A DNA stretch of 34,212 nucleotides from Spongiibacteraceae bacterium UBA5047 (GTDB lineage Bacteria > Pseudomonadota > Gammaproteobacteria > Pseudomonadales > Spongiibacteraceae): contig DIBR01000015.1 of NCBI GenBank assembly GCA_002415025.1, forward strand, positions 220,867 to 255,078. The letters run 5' to 3'. The notes below the pieces were generated by a model, which worked only from the letters and a program-made list of their open reading frames with translations, ran no database searches and was not told the origin of the DNA. The translations under genes and the position numbers were made by a program. This document shows positions 7,901 through 15,591 of the stretch, piece by piece (positions within the stretch are counted from its first letter, which is position 1; every line of letters starts with the position of its first letter).

Positions 7901-10900
7901 AGTCGACAGCCTCTCCAGAAGCCGACTCCATGTCACCCAGCGCAGTCGCGTAATCAAAATTCTGCATGCGTTCAAGCAGGGTACCTGCGGGCACAGGCTT
8001 CTGCTCGGCAGCCAGTTGATTGAGCATTAAATCAATTGCTTCGGCGGCCTGCCGGCATAGCTCAACAGCCTCTTCCGGCACGGGATCAATCGCGCCGGCC
8101 ATCAGCTCCTTAAGACCAAGTGCCAGTTCGCTAATGGCCTCGAGGCTCTTGATCTCACTTGCGCGTTGAGCAATCAGGCCGCTGGTGTCGGCCAGTCGTC
8201 GCAGGCTCGGGCCATCAGCATAATGCGTCAAGGTGTGCGACATGGCCGTCAGTCTGTCGGCCGTCTCAACCATGAAGCTATCAAGCTCACCGGGCGCAAG
8301 TGTTTCGCCCAGGCGATCATCTTCGCGCACATTCAACAGCAGGCGGCGATGAAGCGCATCAATGCGCCCCTGCAATACCTCGCTGTTGGCGACGGCCAAC
8401 ATCTCACCGTTTTCTATGTGGTCGATCGCCTGATTGATGCTGCTGGCCACGTCGCGCAACAGCATCAAGCAATCAACGTCCGCCGTCACGCGCAAGGAAC
8501 GCAGTTCTTTAACGAATTTTTCCAGTGGCGAAATCAGCTCGGCAATGCTGAACATCTCCGCCATATTCGCGGCGCCCTTGAGGGTATGCAGCGAGCGCTG
8601 CACCGCGTCGGAAATATCGATAGGCGCTTCTGCCCGGGCGAGGAAGTTGTCGACAACCTGCAGATGAATGCGCGCTTCGGCCACAAAAATATCAGCGAGA
8701 GCATCTTCCTGGGTGTCATCGGCGACTTCACCCGCGTTCTCGTCGCTGCCATCGCCCGCCATACCGGCGTCGACTGCGTCGGCAATAGCAGGCTCTGCCG
8801 CATCCGGCGCGACCAGCGCCGACAAATCGGGGGACTGGCTGTCAGCCAGAGCCTCTGCCTTGGCCTGCACCTCGGCAATGCTGGTGGCATCAACCTGCCG
8901 CCCCTGGCCAAAAGCACTGATCAGATCCGGCAGCATCGCTATGCATTGATCAAGCAGATCAAGCCGGGCGCCATCCATATTCATATGCTTTTCAACAACG
9001 CGGTTGAGCATATTTTCAATCGACCAGGCCAACTCGCCAATTTGCAGTGCGCCCACCATGCGGCCACTGCCCTTGAGCGTGTGAAAGCCGCGCCGGATTT
9101 CGGCCAGGGCCTCGTCGTCAGTCAGGTCGTTAGCCAGCGCCGGACGATACTCAGTGAGGGTATCCAACACTTCGTCGGCTTCCTCAACGAAGATTTCGAT
9201 CAGCTCTGGATCTATCTCGTCGGCTTCGTCTTCACCGCCTGCGGCGGGAGACGGTGCTGTTTGCGCTACATCCGGCTGGCTGGGTGCGGGCTGCGGGCCG
9301 GCGCCCGTTTCTGACTCAGGCCGGGCAACCCCGTCAACGGGATATCCCAACTGCGCTACACAACGCTCTGCAACCAGAAGCAGGTCGTGATCAACGTTGT
9401 CAAAGTCGCTGGCACAGCGCTCAAGATAGTAGTCAACCGAGGTCAGGGAATCAGCCAGCGCGTCAAGCGTCTGCCAGTCCGGGGTGTGCGGATCATCGAG
9501 CAGCTGTTCACTCACAAAGCGCTGGCTCGATCGCAGTATCCGGGCGGCGCGACCCAATTCGGCTATAAACAGGCTGCCCTGAATGCTCGCCAGCAATTCA
9601 GGCAATTCCTTCAGGTAGTCTATGTGCCATTGGTTGGCAACGAAATTGACAACCGCCTCTTTGGCCAGCTCGAGACCATTGCGCGATTCGCGAATCACGG
9701 ACAGGTAGGCACGGTCCAGTTGCTGCTGGGCCTCCTCACTGTCATTGAACATGGGCTTGGCCACCCTGGCCGGCTCGGTTTCGCGCAGGACCTCGGCAAG
9801 CTGACGAAGCTCCGCCTCGGGGCTGGCACCGATATCCGCCGCCTTTTCCATGCGCTGGCGAATAGTGCCAAGCACCTGATATTCGCTGCTTAGCCCGAGT
9901 ATCGCGAGCGCATGATGCACATCGCGCAGACGCAGCGCCGCATCTTCGCCAAAATCATTGCGCGCCAGCGCGTTTGCCAGATAAACCAGCTCTACGGCCA
10001 GTGCTTCGCGCACCTTCGCCATGGCTACATCGCCCCGGCTTTCATTATCGCGCGAGGGCAGTGCCTCTGCCGTTTTGTAGCGGGCCTTAACGTCACGAAT
10101 GTAGTTTGATGTGGCGCTGCTGGTTGCAACGTAAAACAGCATGTCGCGCAGCAAGGCTTCGGGTAGCGGCCTCTCCAGTACCGACTGGCCGGCATCGACG
10201 AACAAGCGGATTTCCTTGTCAACCCGGCGCAATAAATAGCGCACCGCAAAGCCGCTGTGAATAGAATTGTTCAGCAGCCCTTCCAGTAGTGCAATGCACA
10301 CCACCCACAAGTCCTGCACCTGATGACCGCGACAGATTTTAGCCGCACGCGCACAAACCTTGGCCATGTAGTTCAGGTTTTTGCGGGACTCGACGCCTTT
10401 GAAATAGCCCAGCAAGGCTACCTGATACATTTGCCGCAGTTTCTTGGCAACTTCGAGAAACTCTTGCTCGGGCAAATTTGCGGGTGTTTCCGCCGTGTGT
10501 GTACCCGCAGCAATGTCGGGCGCAAACAGGTCGGTGGTCGCCAGCAAGTGCTGGCCGCGCACTGCGCGCAGCTCGTTGAAAGCCAGCACCAGCTCATAGG
10601 GAAATTCGCGGTGCGACTCGCGCACCTTTTCCAGATACCGTGGCATCTCGCCGAGCGAACGCTTCAGTGCCAGCAACGAATCGGCCAGGTGGCTGTCGGC
10701 AATCTCGCCGTCGAGCACGGCATTGACCAGCAGTTCCATTTCTTCGGCCAGCAGAGCAACGCCAAAAAATTCGACCATTTGCAGGCTGCCCTGCACCTGA
10801 TGAATATGCGCAAGGCAAAAATGCAGGCGGGTACTGTCGTTGGGCTCGTCTATAAATGCCTGCAAGGCATCCTGCGCAGCCTGCAGAGATTCCGCAATCT

Positions 10901-10946
10901 CTCCGGCTACCCAATCAAGGCCCACATAATCCCGGCGTTCCGTCAT
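4947..10946 (-). CDS. chpA: ChpA, multi-Hpt hybrid CheA-type histidine kinase
   Basis: Central kinase of the Pil-Chp type IV pilus chemosensory system, 1999 residues. Visible order: an N-terminal FimL/Hpt-like region (~1-540) with a degenerate motif HQVQG at His49; Hpt domains with intact motifs at His622 (HTLKG), His787 (HTLKG), His1134 (HTIKG) and His1282 (HTFKG); a likely decayed Hpt near 860-960; CheA dimerisation (~1390-1500); HATPase with N box LEHMLRNAVDHG (~1575) and G boxes DDGAGID (~1627) and SGRGVGMDVV (~1675); a CheW domain (~1712-1850); and a C-terminal receiver (~1875-1999) with phospho-acceptor Asp1927 in LLDIEMPRMDG. Long Pro/Glu/Ala linkers separate the Hpt domains. Pseudomonas aeruginosa ChpA is ~2470 residues with more phosphotransfer domains, so this is a reduced version. 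The start at 10946 is 12 bp after the pilK stop. Expected partners are PilG, PilH, PilI and PilJ. Confidence 0.95.
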   Translation of the reverse strand: MTERRDYVGLDWVAGEIAESLQAAQDALQAFIDEPNDSTRLHFCLAHIHQVQGSLQMVEFFGVALLAEEMELLVNAVLDGEIADSHLADSLLALKRSLGEMPRYLEKVRESHREFPYELVLAFNELRAVRGQHLLATTDLFAPDIAAGTHTAETPANLPEQEFLEVAKKLRQMYQVALLGYFKGVESRKNLNYMAKVCARAAKICRGHQVQDLWVVCIALLEGLLNNSIHSGFAVRYLLRRVDKEIRLFVDAGQSVLERPLPEALLRDMLFYVATSSATSNYIRDVKARYKTAEALPSRDNESRGDVAMAKVREALAVELVYLANALARNDFGEDAALRLRDVHHALAILGLSSEYQVLGTIRQRMEKAADIGASPEAELRQLAEVLRETEPARVAKPMFNDSEEAQQQLDRAYLSVIRESRNGLELAKEAVVNFVANQWHIDYLKELPELLASIQGSLFIAELGRAARILRSSQRFVSEQLLDDPHTPDWQTLDALADSLTSVDYYLERCASDFDNVDHDLLLVAERCVAQLGYPVDGVARPESETGAGPQPAPSQPDVAQTAPSPAAGGEDEADEIDPELIEIFVEEADEVLDTLTEYRPALANDLTDDEALAEIRRGFHTLKGSGRMVGALQIGELAWSIENMLNRVVEKHMNMDGARLDLLDQCIAMLPDLISAFGQGRQVDATSIAEVQAKAEALADSQSPDLSALVAPDAAEPAIADAVDAGMAGDGSDENAGEVADDTQEDALADIFVAEARIHLQVVDNFLARAEAPIDISDAVQRSLHTLKGAANMAEMFSIAELISPLEKFVKELRSLRVTADVDCLMLLRDVASSINQAIDHIENGEMLAVANSEVLQGRIDALHRRLLLNVREDDRLGETLAPGELDSFMVETADRLTAMSHTLTHYADGPSLRRLADTSGLIAQRASEIKSLEAISELALGLKELMAGAIDPVPEEAVELCRQAAEAIDLMLNQLAAEQKPVPAGTLLERMQNFDYATALGDMESASGEAVDWTDATAEDDSDASPVEPESAVVEPPPAGEPIAPAADAPESPETGTQPPPAAIPADVAADLRAPPPEAEPPAEEDVDPEVAAIFLEEAEELLEGIDESINAWSESDGSQSDLNNLLRHLHTIKGGARMAGLSALGSYTHEFESFVESSLSSGESNSDQFLPRLHVYQDALVAGVDAIRRGERFSAQLPTDVPPILNDAFDPELEPIEEVELAPPPVEQVVSPEVEPEVVEIFLEEADDLIEAIDDAIQYWTGDRSNTEHLDLLQRHLHTFKGGARLAGLQGLGDTSHEFESYIEQTERRDDDFLSQMLAYQDRLSEGLSAIRSGNTHWASEPLLPAIAADSAEPESLPQATVRADEAESGLSVGDSGAPATMDSQMPQEMVKVSAQLMENLVNLAGETSISRGRAEEQVAELTLSLDEMAMTVDRLQEQVRRLDIETEAQILFRQEQVGSEQEGFDPLEFDRYSQLQQLSRSLMESSSDLTDIRHTLGERTRDMETLLLQQGRINSELQEGLMRSRMVHFTRMIPRLRRIVRQVSLEIGKRVEFKVYNAEGELDRQVLERIIPPLEHMLRNAVDHGIETTEERRAAGKSPVGNVSMRFGREGGDVLITLTDDGAGIDFDAVRAKAVALGLITEDQTVTEGQLSEFLFEAGFSTASRVTQISGRGVGMDVVYSEIKQLGGGIEVESTRGKGTRFVIRLPFTVSVNRALMVSVGGDIFAVPINTVEGVVRVSPYELEVYYQPDAPPFEYANQSYSLRYMGGLLRTLMTPHLEGQTEARPVLLARGTDRPTAVQVDSILGSREIVVKALGPQFSHVHGLSGATVLGDGSVVVIVDIPALIRVDVQRGRDALLEQKAHQVEQRNRLVMVVDDSVTVRKVTSRLLERQGIDVMLAKDGVDAVTQLQTCEQLPDVILLDIEMPRMDGFEVASRVRHTGRLQDIPIIMITSRTGDKHRERAFSLGVNKYLGKPYQEITLLQAISEVMGEVVH

Positions 10947-10958
10947 TGGTATCTCGTC

Positions 10959-11810
10959 TTATTGATTGCCGTCGCGGCGTCGCTCAAAAACCTGAACGTC
11001 ATCACCCGGCATTCTGATCAAATCCGGGTGTTGCCAACCGCGTCCTTCGCTCGCGCCGATCAGCAAAATGCCGCCGGGTTTGAGCCGTTGCACCAGATTG
11101 TTCAATACCTGCTTCTGTCGCCAGCCGCGAAAATAGACCAGCACGTTCTGGCAGAAAATCACGTCCATCGCCGACTTGGGCGTGGCCCGGGCGTCCAGCA
11201 GATTGGATTGCACAAAACAGACCCTGGACGCTAACTGAGACTCAATCCGGTAATTCAGATTGTCGTCACTAACCAAGTAACGCTGGCGCAAGGTGTCGGG
11301 CAGCGATTGCAGACGGCGCACGTGGTAGCTGCCCTGTCGCGCCGACTTCACAGCCGCGCTGCTTATGTCGCTGCCAATCACGCCAAAATAAGCCCGCTGC
11401 TCGGCACTTTGTATCAGTTCGCTGGCAGTCATTGCCATCGTGTACGCTTCTTCACCGGTGGAGCATCCAGCGCTCCACATATCCAGCAGCAAACGCGCCT
11501 GCTGGCTATCCTGCAATCGGCGCTGTACATACTGGGCCAGTATCCGATAGGCAGCAGGGTTGCGATAAAACCGGGTCTCCTTGACTGCCAGGTGGTCCAC
11601 CAGACCACCCAGCCCCTGCCAGGGCTGGGACTCGGACCGCGCCAGCGTCAGCTCGGCCTCGTCATCACTCATACCCTGAAGCCAGGGGTTCAAACCCTTG
11701 CGAAGAATGTGCTCGTGCTGATTCAGGTTGATGCCTGTCTGCGCTTCCAGCACCGCCTGCCAGCGTCCGAGTTGATTCTTGTCAACATCCGGCATGATTT
11801 GCATCCACAT
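10959..11810 (-). CDS. pilK: CheR-type receptor methyltransferase PilK
   Basis: Transfers methyl groups from S-adenosylmethionine to glutamates of the receptor PilJ. The 283-residue protein has an N-terminal CheR helical domain (~1-80) and a Rossmann methyltransferase domain. The cofactor motif is LDMWSAGCSTGEEAYTMAM; also typical are YFGVIGSDISSAAV, the catalytic-region stretch DVIFCQNVLVYF and KPGGILLIGASEG. It lies between pilJ and chpA in the same orientation, as in Pseudomonas. The start is uncertain: GTG 11813, ATG 11810 and ATG 11804 are adjacent and none has a good ribosome binding site, so ATG 11810 was taken. Confidence 0.92.
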   Translation of the reverse strand: MWMQIMPDVDKNQLGRWQAVLEAQTGINLNQHEHILRKGLNPWLQGMSDDEAELTLARSESQPWQGLGGLVDHLAVKETRFYRNPAAYRILAQYVQRRLQDSQQARLLLDMWSAGCSTGEEAYTMAMTASELIQSAEQRAYFGVIGSDISSAAVKSARQGSYHVRRLQSLPDTLRQRYLVSDDNLNYRIESQLASRVCFVQSNLLDARATPKSAMDVIFCQNVLVYFRGWRQKQVLNNLVQRLKPGGILLIGASEGRGWQHPDLIRMPGDDVQVFERRRDGNQ

Positions 11811-11842
11811 CACCGTTTACGACTTTGGGAAATGGCGCGTCC

Positions 11843-13927
11843 TCAGACCGACTCTTCCTCAATCTCGACAACGCCATCGTCCGCTTCGTCTTCCTCCACT
11901 GCCTGCTGCGGCAGTTTGAAGCCCGCTACCGAGCGTCGCAGCTCGTCGGTCATCTCGGAGAGATTACCAATCGAACGTGCGGTTTCCGTGGTACCGGCAG
12001 ACGTCTGCGAGGTGATTTCCTGGATAACATGCATCGTGTTCGAAATATGACCCGCCGACGCCGCCTGCTGGCGTGCGGCGTTCGAGATATTCTGGATCAG
12101 TTCTGCAAGTTCCTGCGATACCTTCTCGATCTCTTCCAGTGCCGCACCGGCGTCTTGTGCCAGGCGGGCACCGCGCACCACTTCCGTGGTGGTCTGTTCC
12201 ATCGAGATAACCGCTTCGTTGGTATCCGACTGGATGGTTTTTACCAGCGCTTCGATCTGCTTGGTCGCACCGGATGAACGTTCTGCAAGGCGCTGTACCT
12301 CGTCCGCAACAACCGCGAAACCGCGGCCCGCGTCGCCGGCCATAGAGGCCTGAATCGCCGCGTTCAATGCGAGGATGTTGGTCTGGTCGGCAATGTCGTT
12401 GATCAACGATACGATATCCCCGATCTCCTGCGAGCTTTCACCGAGGCGCTTGATCCGTTTCGAGGTTTCCTGAATCTGCTCGCGGATGTTATCCATTCCC
12501 TTGATGGTGTTCTGTACCATCTCCGCGCCGGTGTTAGCGATCGATACCGAGCGTTTCGCAACCGCCGCCGATTCGACAGCGTTGGACGATACCTGGTCGA
12601 TGGTCACCGCCATCTCGTTAACGGCCGCCGAGGCACCGGCAATTTCCTGGGCCTGGTTCTCGGAGGCTTCGGCCAGCGTCAGGGCAGTTTGCTGGGAGTT
12701 CTGGGCCGCGGTCGATACCCGCAGGGCCGTGTCGTTAATCTGCGAAACCAGTATCCGCAGCTGGTCAATGGTGTAGTTGATAGAGTCGGCGATCGCACCC
12801 GTAAAGTCCTCGGATACCGTCGCGGTCGTTGTCAGGTCACCGTCTGCGAGATCGGCCAGTTCGTCGAGCAGCCGCAAAATCGCACTCTGGTTTCGCTCGT
12901 TGGTTTGCGCTGTCTCCTGCAAACGCACCTGCGTACCGCGGAATGACTGCACACCGATCAAGGCCAGCGAGATCGGAATCAGGATGACAAAGGCCAGCGC
13001 CGTGGTTGTCGAGAGCAGGCGCTTGCTCTCCAGGTCGTCTATCGCGGTCGACAGCTTGTTGGTCGCTTCCTGCACCTTGGGTGCGTCAACGATAATGGAT
13101 TCAGCCGCCGCCGTTGCCTCCAGCAAGCTGGGCGAGGCCTGGAAAATGTCATCGACCGAACTGGCAACAAACTCAAACAGCTGACTGATTTCCTGCAAGC
13201 TCTGCTGGGCCTCCGGGTCTTTTACCTGGCTGACCTGCATCGCCGGATTGCCTTCTATCATGCCGCGCAGCACCGTACCAAAGGTGCTCGCATCGATGTT
13301 GAACTGGTCCGCCGCAATCGGCGCATCCTGTCCACCAATCAACATGCGGTCGACGTTTCGGGCAATACGCTCTGCCAGCCAGGACTGCCGCTGGGCTACC
13401 GCCACCTGGTCGGCCGGCGCGCGACGATCCAGCAGTATCTCCACAACGTTATTGTATTCCTGCTGGAGTACAGGAATCGACTCGTTGAGGGTCAGGGCAA
13501 CTTCGTGCAGGAAGATGATCCGCTCTTTGTTGGTGATGATGGTCGCGGCGGCCTCGCTGACGCGATCCCACACACTGTCGACCTCGTTTAGCTCGCTTTT
13601 CAGCAGGTCGCGCGGTGCCGGCAAGTCACTGCTGCCGCGCTCGAGCACCGTTTTAGCCTGCTCGAAACGATCACGCGCCACCGCCAGCGACTCAAAGGCC
13701 TCCCCTTCACCGGCCGCCGCTTCACGCGAGCCGGTTTCGATCTGCTGAATATACAGCCGGAGGTCGCCCGCAAGCTCCAGATAGCGCTGATCGTAACTGG
13801 CATCCTGCAATACGATGTAGGCGTTAATACCTGCACCAATAAAGCCAACCAGCATCAAAACTATCGCGAACCCGATGGAACGGTTCGCCCGCAAGCGTGC
13901 AATGCCGCCTTCTCTACTTACTTTCAT
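11843..13927 (-). CDS. pilJ: Methyl-accepting chemoreceptor PilJ
   Basis: Inner-membrane receptor feeding the Pil-Chp pathway. The 694-residue protein has a first membrane helix at ~18-40, a periplasmic region with two four-helix PilJ-type domains (~41-305), a second membrane helix at ~307-330, a HAMP segment, and a cytoplasmic coiled-coil signalling domain. The hairpin tip IADQTNILALNAAIQ is followed by ASMAGDAGRGFAVVADEV, the PilJ version of the conserved MCP tip. The C-terminus is acidic and lacks a CheR-binding pentapeptide of the NWETF kind. The ATG at 13927 has TGGAG 8 bp upstream and GGAGA immediately before it. It lies between pilI and pilK. Confidence 0.95.
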   Translation of the reverse strand: MKVSREGGIARLRANRSIGFAIVLMLVGFIGAGINAYIVLQDASYDQRYLELAGDLRLYIQQIETGSREAAAGEGEAFESLAVARDRFEQAKTVLERGSSDLPAPRDLLKSELNEVDSVWDRVSEAAATIITNKERIIFLHEVALTLNESIPVLQQEYNNVVEILLDRRAPADQVAVAQRQSWLAERIARNVDRMLIGGQDAPIAADQFNIDASTFGTVLRGMIEGNPAMQVSQVKDPEAQQSLQEISQLFEFVASSVDDIFQASPSLLEATAAAESIIVDAPKVQEATNKLSTAIDDLESKRLLSTTTALAFVILIPISLALIGVQSFRGTQVRLQETAQTNERNQSAILRLLDELADLADGDLTTTATVSEDFTGAIADSINYTIDQLRILVSQINDTALRVSTAAQNSQQTALTLAEASENQAQEIAGASAAVNEMAVTIDQVSSNAVESAAVAKRSVSIANTGAEMVQNTIKGMDNIREQIQETSKRIKRLGESSQEIGDIVSLINDIADQTNILALNAAIQASMAGDAGRGFAVVADEVQRLAERSSGATKQIEALVKTIQSDTNEAVISMEQTTTEVVRGARLAQDAGAALEEIEKVSQELAELIQNISNAARQQAASAGHISNTMHVIQEITSQTSAGTTETARSIGNLSEMTDELRRSVAGFKLPQQAVEEDEADDGVVEIEEESV

Positions 13928-13988
13928 TCTCCGGACTCCAGGCCGTAAAGACTCTTTCTGAATTTTTATTTATGGTTGACGGCTCAGC

Positions 13989-14537
13989 TCAGTCCGCCAC
14001 ATTGTAAAACCGCTCATCCTGCACCAGCTTTTCGGGGTTGAAGACCGCCCACTGCTGGCCCTCCAGTAAATACGACCCCGACAAATAAGGCTGCAGGCTT
14101 TCCGGAACACCCTCCGGCACATCGTCACTGTAGACATCAATGGGAAAGGTCTGCATGCCGCGCACTGAATTCACTATCAGGCCGCTGTAAAGATCACCCA
14201 GCTCCAACACCAGCACCCGGTGTGATTTGCGCTCGCGATCAAGCGCCCCACCAAGAAAAGCTTCCATGTCGAGCAAAGGCAAGAGCCGGCCGCGCACGTT
14301 GGCAAGCCCCTTCACCCATTCCTGTACCGACGGCAAGCGCGTATGCGGGGGAATGGTCAGAATTTCTGTCACCTGCCCCATTGGCGCGGCCATTTTTATG
14401 CCCCCCAACTCAAAGGCAATGCCGCTCCACTCCGGAATGATTTCTTTTTGTTCGGGCAGGCCGGGCGCTACCGCGACACTGCGATTGGCGTAAGCCAGTA
14501 ATTGCTGAAATGGCTCGTCAGGCAAATTGAGCACCAC
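13989..14537 (-). CDS. pilI: CheW-like adaptor PilI
   Basis: Couples PilJ to ChpA. The 182-residue product is a CheW domain (GIAFELGGIKMAAPMGQVTE, VKGLANVRGRLLPLLDMEAF, RVLVLELGDLYSGLIVNSV). The start is set to GTG 14537, because GGAG lies 6 bp upstream (GGAGTTAATAGTG) and the length then matches the ~178 residues of Pseudomonas PilI. The frame stays open to an ATG at 14600, but using it would overlap pilH by 47 bp and add a non-conserved leader. A second GTG at 14534 directly follows. The gene sits between pilH and pilJ. Confidence 0.92.
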   Translation of the reverse strand: MVLNLPDEPFQQLLAYANRSVAVAPGLPEQKEIIPEWSGIAFELGGIKMAAPMGQVTEILTIPPHTRLPSVQEWVKGLANVRGRLLPLLDMEAFLGGALDRERKSHRVLVLELGDLYSGLIVNSVRGMQTFPIDVYSDDVPEGVPESLQPYLSGSYLLEGQQWAVFNPEKLVQDERFYNVAD

Positions 14538-14553
14538 TATTAACTCCGCTCGC

Positions 14554-14919
14554 TCAGGCCGCCATGACGGTTTTGATGGCACTGACCAAGGTGTCGCCAT
14601 CGACAGGCTTGGTCAAATAACCCTTGGCGCCCTGCCGCTTACCCCACAGGCGGTCAGTCTCCTGATCCTTGGTGGTGACGATAATAACGGGGATAGCGCT
14701 GGTCTTGGCATCGCTGGTCAACTGCCGGGTCGCCTGAAAACCGTTCATGCCCGGCATGACTATATCCATCAGCACTACGTCGGGCATTTCTGCGCGGGCC
14801 AGCTCTATTCCCTTTTCTCCGGTTTCTGCGGTAAGCACTTCGTAGCCGTACTTGCTCAGCAACTGGGAAATCTTATACGTTTCCGTCGGCGAATCGTCGA
14901 CAATCAGAACGCGAGCCAT
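14554..14919 (-). CDS. pilH: Single-domain response regulator PilH
   Basis: A CheY-like receiver of 121 residues, the same length as the Pseudomonas protein. It keeps the acidic pocket (LIVDDSPTE, Asp8/Asp9), the phospho-acceptor Asp52 in VVLMDIVMPGMNG and the conserved Lys in GYLTKPVDG. In Pseudomonas, PilH is the second regulator of the system and is linked to pilus retraction and to draining phosphate from ChpA. The ATG at 14919 has GTGGAG 6 bp upstream, better than an in-frame ATG four codons earlier. It lies 32 bp downstream of pilG. Confidence 0.95.
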   Translation of the reverse strand: MARVLIVDDSPTETYKISQLLSKYGYEVLTAETGEKGIELARAEMPDVVLMDIVMPGMNGFQATRQLTSDAKTSAIPVIIVTTKDQETDRLWGKRQGAKGYLTKPVDGDTLVSAIKTVMAA

Positions 14920-14951
14920 GTCAATCTCCACTAAAACTCTGGTTTTTATTT

Positions 14952-15338
14952 TTATGCCGTCGCAACATGCGACTGTATTGCATCCAGCAATTCGTTTTTA
15001 CTAAAGGGCTTGGTCAGGTACTGGTCCGAGCCGACAATGCGCCCCTTCGCCTTATCAAACAATCCGTCCTTGCTGGAAAGCATGATAACCGGCGTTTTCT
15101 TGAATTCACTATTGTTTTTAATGAGTGCGCAGGTCTGATAGCCATCCAGTCGCGGCATCATAATATCAACAAATATGATATCCGGTTTGGAATCGGCGAT
15201 CTTCGCCAGCGCGTCAAATCCGTCGGTAGCCGTAATTACCGCACAACCAACCTTGGTGAGCAAGGTTTCTGCGGTGCGACGGATGGTTTTACTGTCGTCG
15301 ATCACCATAACCTTGAGGTTCTGAAAATTTGCTTCCAT
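14952..15338 (-). CDS. pilG: Single-domain response regulator PilG
   Basis: A CheY-like receiver of 128 residues and the first gene of the Pil-Chp operon. It is very similar to Pseudomonas PilG as remembered: VMVIDDSKTIRRTAETLL, phospho-acceptor Asp58 in IIFVDIMMPRLDGYQ, and IVGSDQYLTKPFSK. In Pseudomonas, PilG activates PilB-driven extension and raises cAMP signalling. The ATG at 15338 is chosen because AAGGTGG lies just upstream and the conserved core begins soon after; an in-frame ATG nine codons earlier is less likely. It is divergent from gshB across a 244-bp gap that must contain the operon promoter, although I could not name a convincing one. Confidence 0.95.
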   Translation of the reverse strand: MEANFQNLKVMVIDDSKTIRRTAETLLTKVGCAVITATDGFDALAKIADSKPDIIFVDIMMPRLDGYQTCALIKNNSEFKKTPVIMLSSKDGLFDKAKGRIVGSDQYLTKPFSKNELLDAIQSHVATA

Positions 15339-15549
15339 GTGCCACCTTGACATCAGGCCCGCCAACTGAAAATGACAGGCGATTTGTTATTGTTCAAGCC
15401 AGCGTTCCTGTTTAACATGGAATCCAGCTTTAATCCATAACTAGCCCGTATATTGGGGGAAATTGCCCTGCCCAAACTTGCCAGCAAGGCTCCCTGCACG
15501 TACTTTACCGGCCAGACTTTTCAGCGCGAAGTATGCGAACACCACCATC

Positions 15550-15591
15550 AAATTGTGACGACCAAACTGTGACACTCAAATTATGACAATC
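15550..15591 (+). repeat. Three tandem 14-bp direct repeats ending over the gshB start codon
   Basis: The units are AAATTGTGACGACC (15550-15563), AAACTGTGACACTC (15564-15577) and AAATTATGACAATC (15578-15591), with consensus AAAYTRTGACRMYC. The third unit contains the gshB ATG (15583). The first two contain TGTGA, which resembles a CRP half-site but is in direct rather than inverted arrangement. No Shine-Dalgarno sequence is visible between them and the start codon. Confidence 0.75.

Noticed and set aside
8166..9314. Open frame of 382 codons antisense to the Hpt region of chpA
   Set aside because: Opposite a strongly supported gene, low-complexity composition, no domain and no ribosome binding site seen.
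14538..14600. Upstream ATG extension of pilI
   Set aside because: It would overlap pilH by 47 bp and add a non-conserved leader; GTG 14537 has a proper ribosome binding site and gives the family length.
15550..15577. CRP (cAMP receptor protein) binding site
   Set aside because: Two TGTGA half-sites are present, but as direct repeats; the inverted TCACA partner at the required spacing is missing.
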